This document shows, one piece after another, positions 5,112 to 5,746 of a DNA stretch of 5,746 bases (positions are counted from its first letter, which is position 1; each line of letters opens with the position of its first letter). Under the pieces are notes generated by a model. It had not been told where the DNA came from, made no database searches, and worked only from the letters and a program-made list of their open reading frames with translations. A program made the position numbers and the translations under genes. The DNA is from Nitrospirota bacterium (GTDB taxonomy: Bacteria > Nitrospirota > UBA9217), in NCBI GenBank assembly GCA_013334545.1, contig JAAXXJ010000206.1:1-5746 (forward strand), read 5' to 3'.

Positions 5112-5501
5112 TCAAGAATACAATTCAAGTTTGCTGTGCCTGGCGATCACGCTGAAATGCTCATCCCGGGTGAACAGCGGGATGCGATGGTGAAGGGCGA
5201 GAGCCGCGATCGCGGCATCCGTTGACGGAATGGTTATTCCTTTTCCGCGCAGATGCCGGTATAAGGATGCCGCCGCAATATAGACCTCTCTGTTTCTGTC
5301 GAGATACGGGAATTTGATCAACAGTCCCTTCGTCGCCGCATGACTGCCACGCTCCCGGATCCCCTGAAGGACCTCCTGAATCACGATGCCGCAAAGCACA
5401 GCCCGGTTGTTCTCCCGGATCAGCCCTGCTAGCCGGTCTGCGGACGAAGAAACGGTATGCTGCAGGAAATCGATCCAGATGGATGTATCAACGAGAACCA
5501 C
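5112..5501 (-). CDS. vapC: PIN-domain ribonuclease toxin VapC
   Basis: 129 residues, a single PIN domain of the usual VapC length. The acidic metal-binding residues are D5 (VDTSIWIDFL), E43 (IQEVLQG), D95 (PSTDAAIAALA) and D113 (FTRDEHF), so the nuclease site appears intact. VapC toxins cleave RNA (often tRNA or rRNA) in the cytoplasm and are held inactive by VapB; the target here is unknown. The start is GTG 5501 with AAAGGA 5 nt upstream. It overlaps the end of vapB by 14 nt, so translation is probably coupled, as is usual for these pairs. It is convergent with der and the antitoxin-like remnant. No clear terminator follows. Confidence 0.93.
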   Translation of the reverse strand: MVLVDTSIWIDFLQHTVSSSADRLAGLIRENNRAVLCGIVIQEVLQGIRERGSHAATKGLLIKFPYLDRNREVYIAAASLYRHLRGKGITIPSTDAAIAALALHHRIPLFTRDEHFSVIARHSKLELYS

Positions 5502-5697
5502 GCCGGTCCTTTCGCATCGCCTCCAGGTCCCCTTCCCACTTCACTCTGCCGCGAAGTTCGAGGAAATGCTCGATCTCCTTCTGCTCCAGCAGGCGCTTCA
5601 GCGCATAATTAACAATTTCCACTTTTTTGCTGATACCGGTCAACTTCTGCGCCTTCTTTAACAGATCGTCCTGGATGTCAATAACAGTACGTGACAT
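5488..5697 (-). CDS. vapB: VapB antitoxin
   Basis: 69 residues, the length expected of the PF09957-type VapB antitoxin. Residues 2-40 (RTVIDIQDDLLKKAQKLTG, then a helix ending ALKRLL) form a ribbon-helix-helix-like DNA-binding unit. The C-terminal ELRGRVKWEGDLEAMR (47-62) matches the conserved toxin-binding tail LRG.(I/V).W.GDL..MR of the family. It neutralises VapC and, with it, normally represses its own promoter. ATG 5697 has AAGGAG 6 nt upstream (5709-5704). It is first in the operon and complete, and its last 14 nt overlap vapC. Confidence 0.93.
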   Translation of the reverse strand: MSRTVIDIQDDLLKKAQKLTGISKKVEIVNYALKRLLEQKEIEHFLELRGRVKWEGDLEAMRKDRRGSR

Positions 5698-5727
5698 TGC
5701 TTGCTCCTTCCCTGCTTGCCTTGCATT

Positions 5728-5735
5728 TAGTACTA
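5728..5735. promoter_or_regulatory. Possible vapBC operator (TAGTACTA palindrome)
   Basis: A perfect 8-bp palindrome TAGTACTA lies 31 bp upstream of the vapB start, where an operator or -10 region for autorepression by a ribbon-helix-helix antitoxin would be expected. It is short, and the window ends 11 bp further on, so the promoter cannot be judged. Confidence 0.25.
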
Positions 5736-5746
5736 CAGCGGATTAT

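Noticed and set aside
4796..5155. Plus-strand open frame of 119 codons after der
   Set aside because: Ser/Arg-rich out-of-frame reading that runs into the vapC 3' end; the +1 frame ending at 5004 looks more coding-like.

Overview
The window comes from a bacterial chromosome of fairly high GC content, apart from AT-rich intergenic patches. A degenerate receiver-PilZ protein, a secreted DUF4124 protein, four-helix-bundle and REP-like elements, and a VapBC module together suggest a Desulfobacterota/Nitrospirota-type Gram-negative. This is an inference from gene content; nothing here fixes the taxon.

Layout. Positions 1-2927 hold a minus-strand series. In transcription order these are a secreted DUF4124 protein (2927-2397), a receiver-like plus PilZ protein (2269-1595), a small four-helix-bundle protein (1531-1163) and the first 353 codons of leuS (1060 to the left edge). 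Positions 2928-3401 are a gene-free divergent region with a candidate promoter on each strand. It also contains a REP/MITE-like element with two CTTG-loop hairpins and long-spaced inverted arms. Positions 3402-4799 carry der (engA), the double GTPase of ribosome assembly, on the plus strand. Directly after it lies an open stretch resembling the C-terminal half of an AbrB/MazE-type antitoxin (to 5004). The right end is a complete minus-strand vapBC toxin-antitoxin operon (5697-5112), convergent with der.

The most interesting signal is the approximately 515-bp unit carrying the four-helix-bundle gene. It sits exactly between the stop codon of the receiver-PilZ gene and the Shine-Dalgarno of leuS. 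It is bounded by the 7-bp direct repeat ATATTTA and by inverted arrays of a TTGGAAA-like heptamer. Removing the unit with one ATATTTA copy leaves a 19-nt gap between the PilZ stop and the leuS start, which is typical operon spacing. The two arrays can pair in the minus-strand transcript, and most of their differences keep G-U pairs in that strand only. The unit therefore looks like a small mobile or RNA-structured element without a transposase, built around an IVP/Avd-family protein and inserted silently into an operon.

How the genes work together: leuS and der are translation housekeeping genes. The receiver-PilZ protein is probably a c-di-GMP reader that cannot be phosphorylated. The other parts (IVP element, REP-like element, antitoxin remnant, vapBC) are accessory insertions that have collected in the gaps between the core genes.
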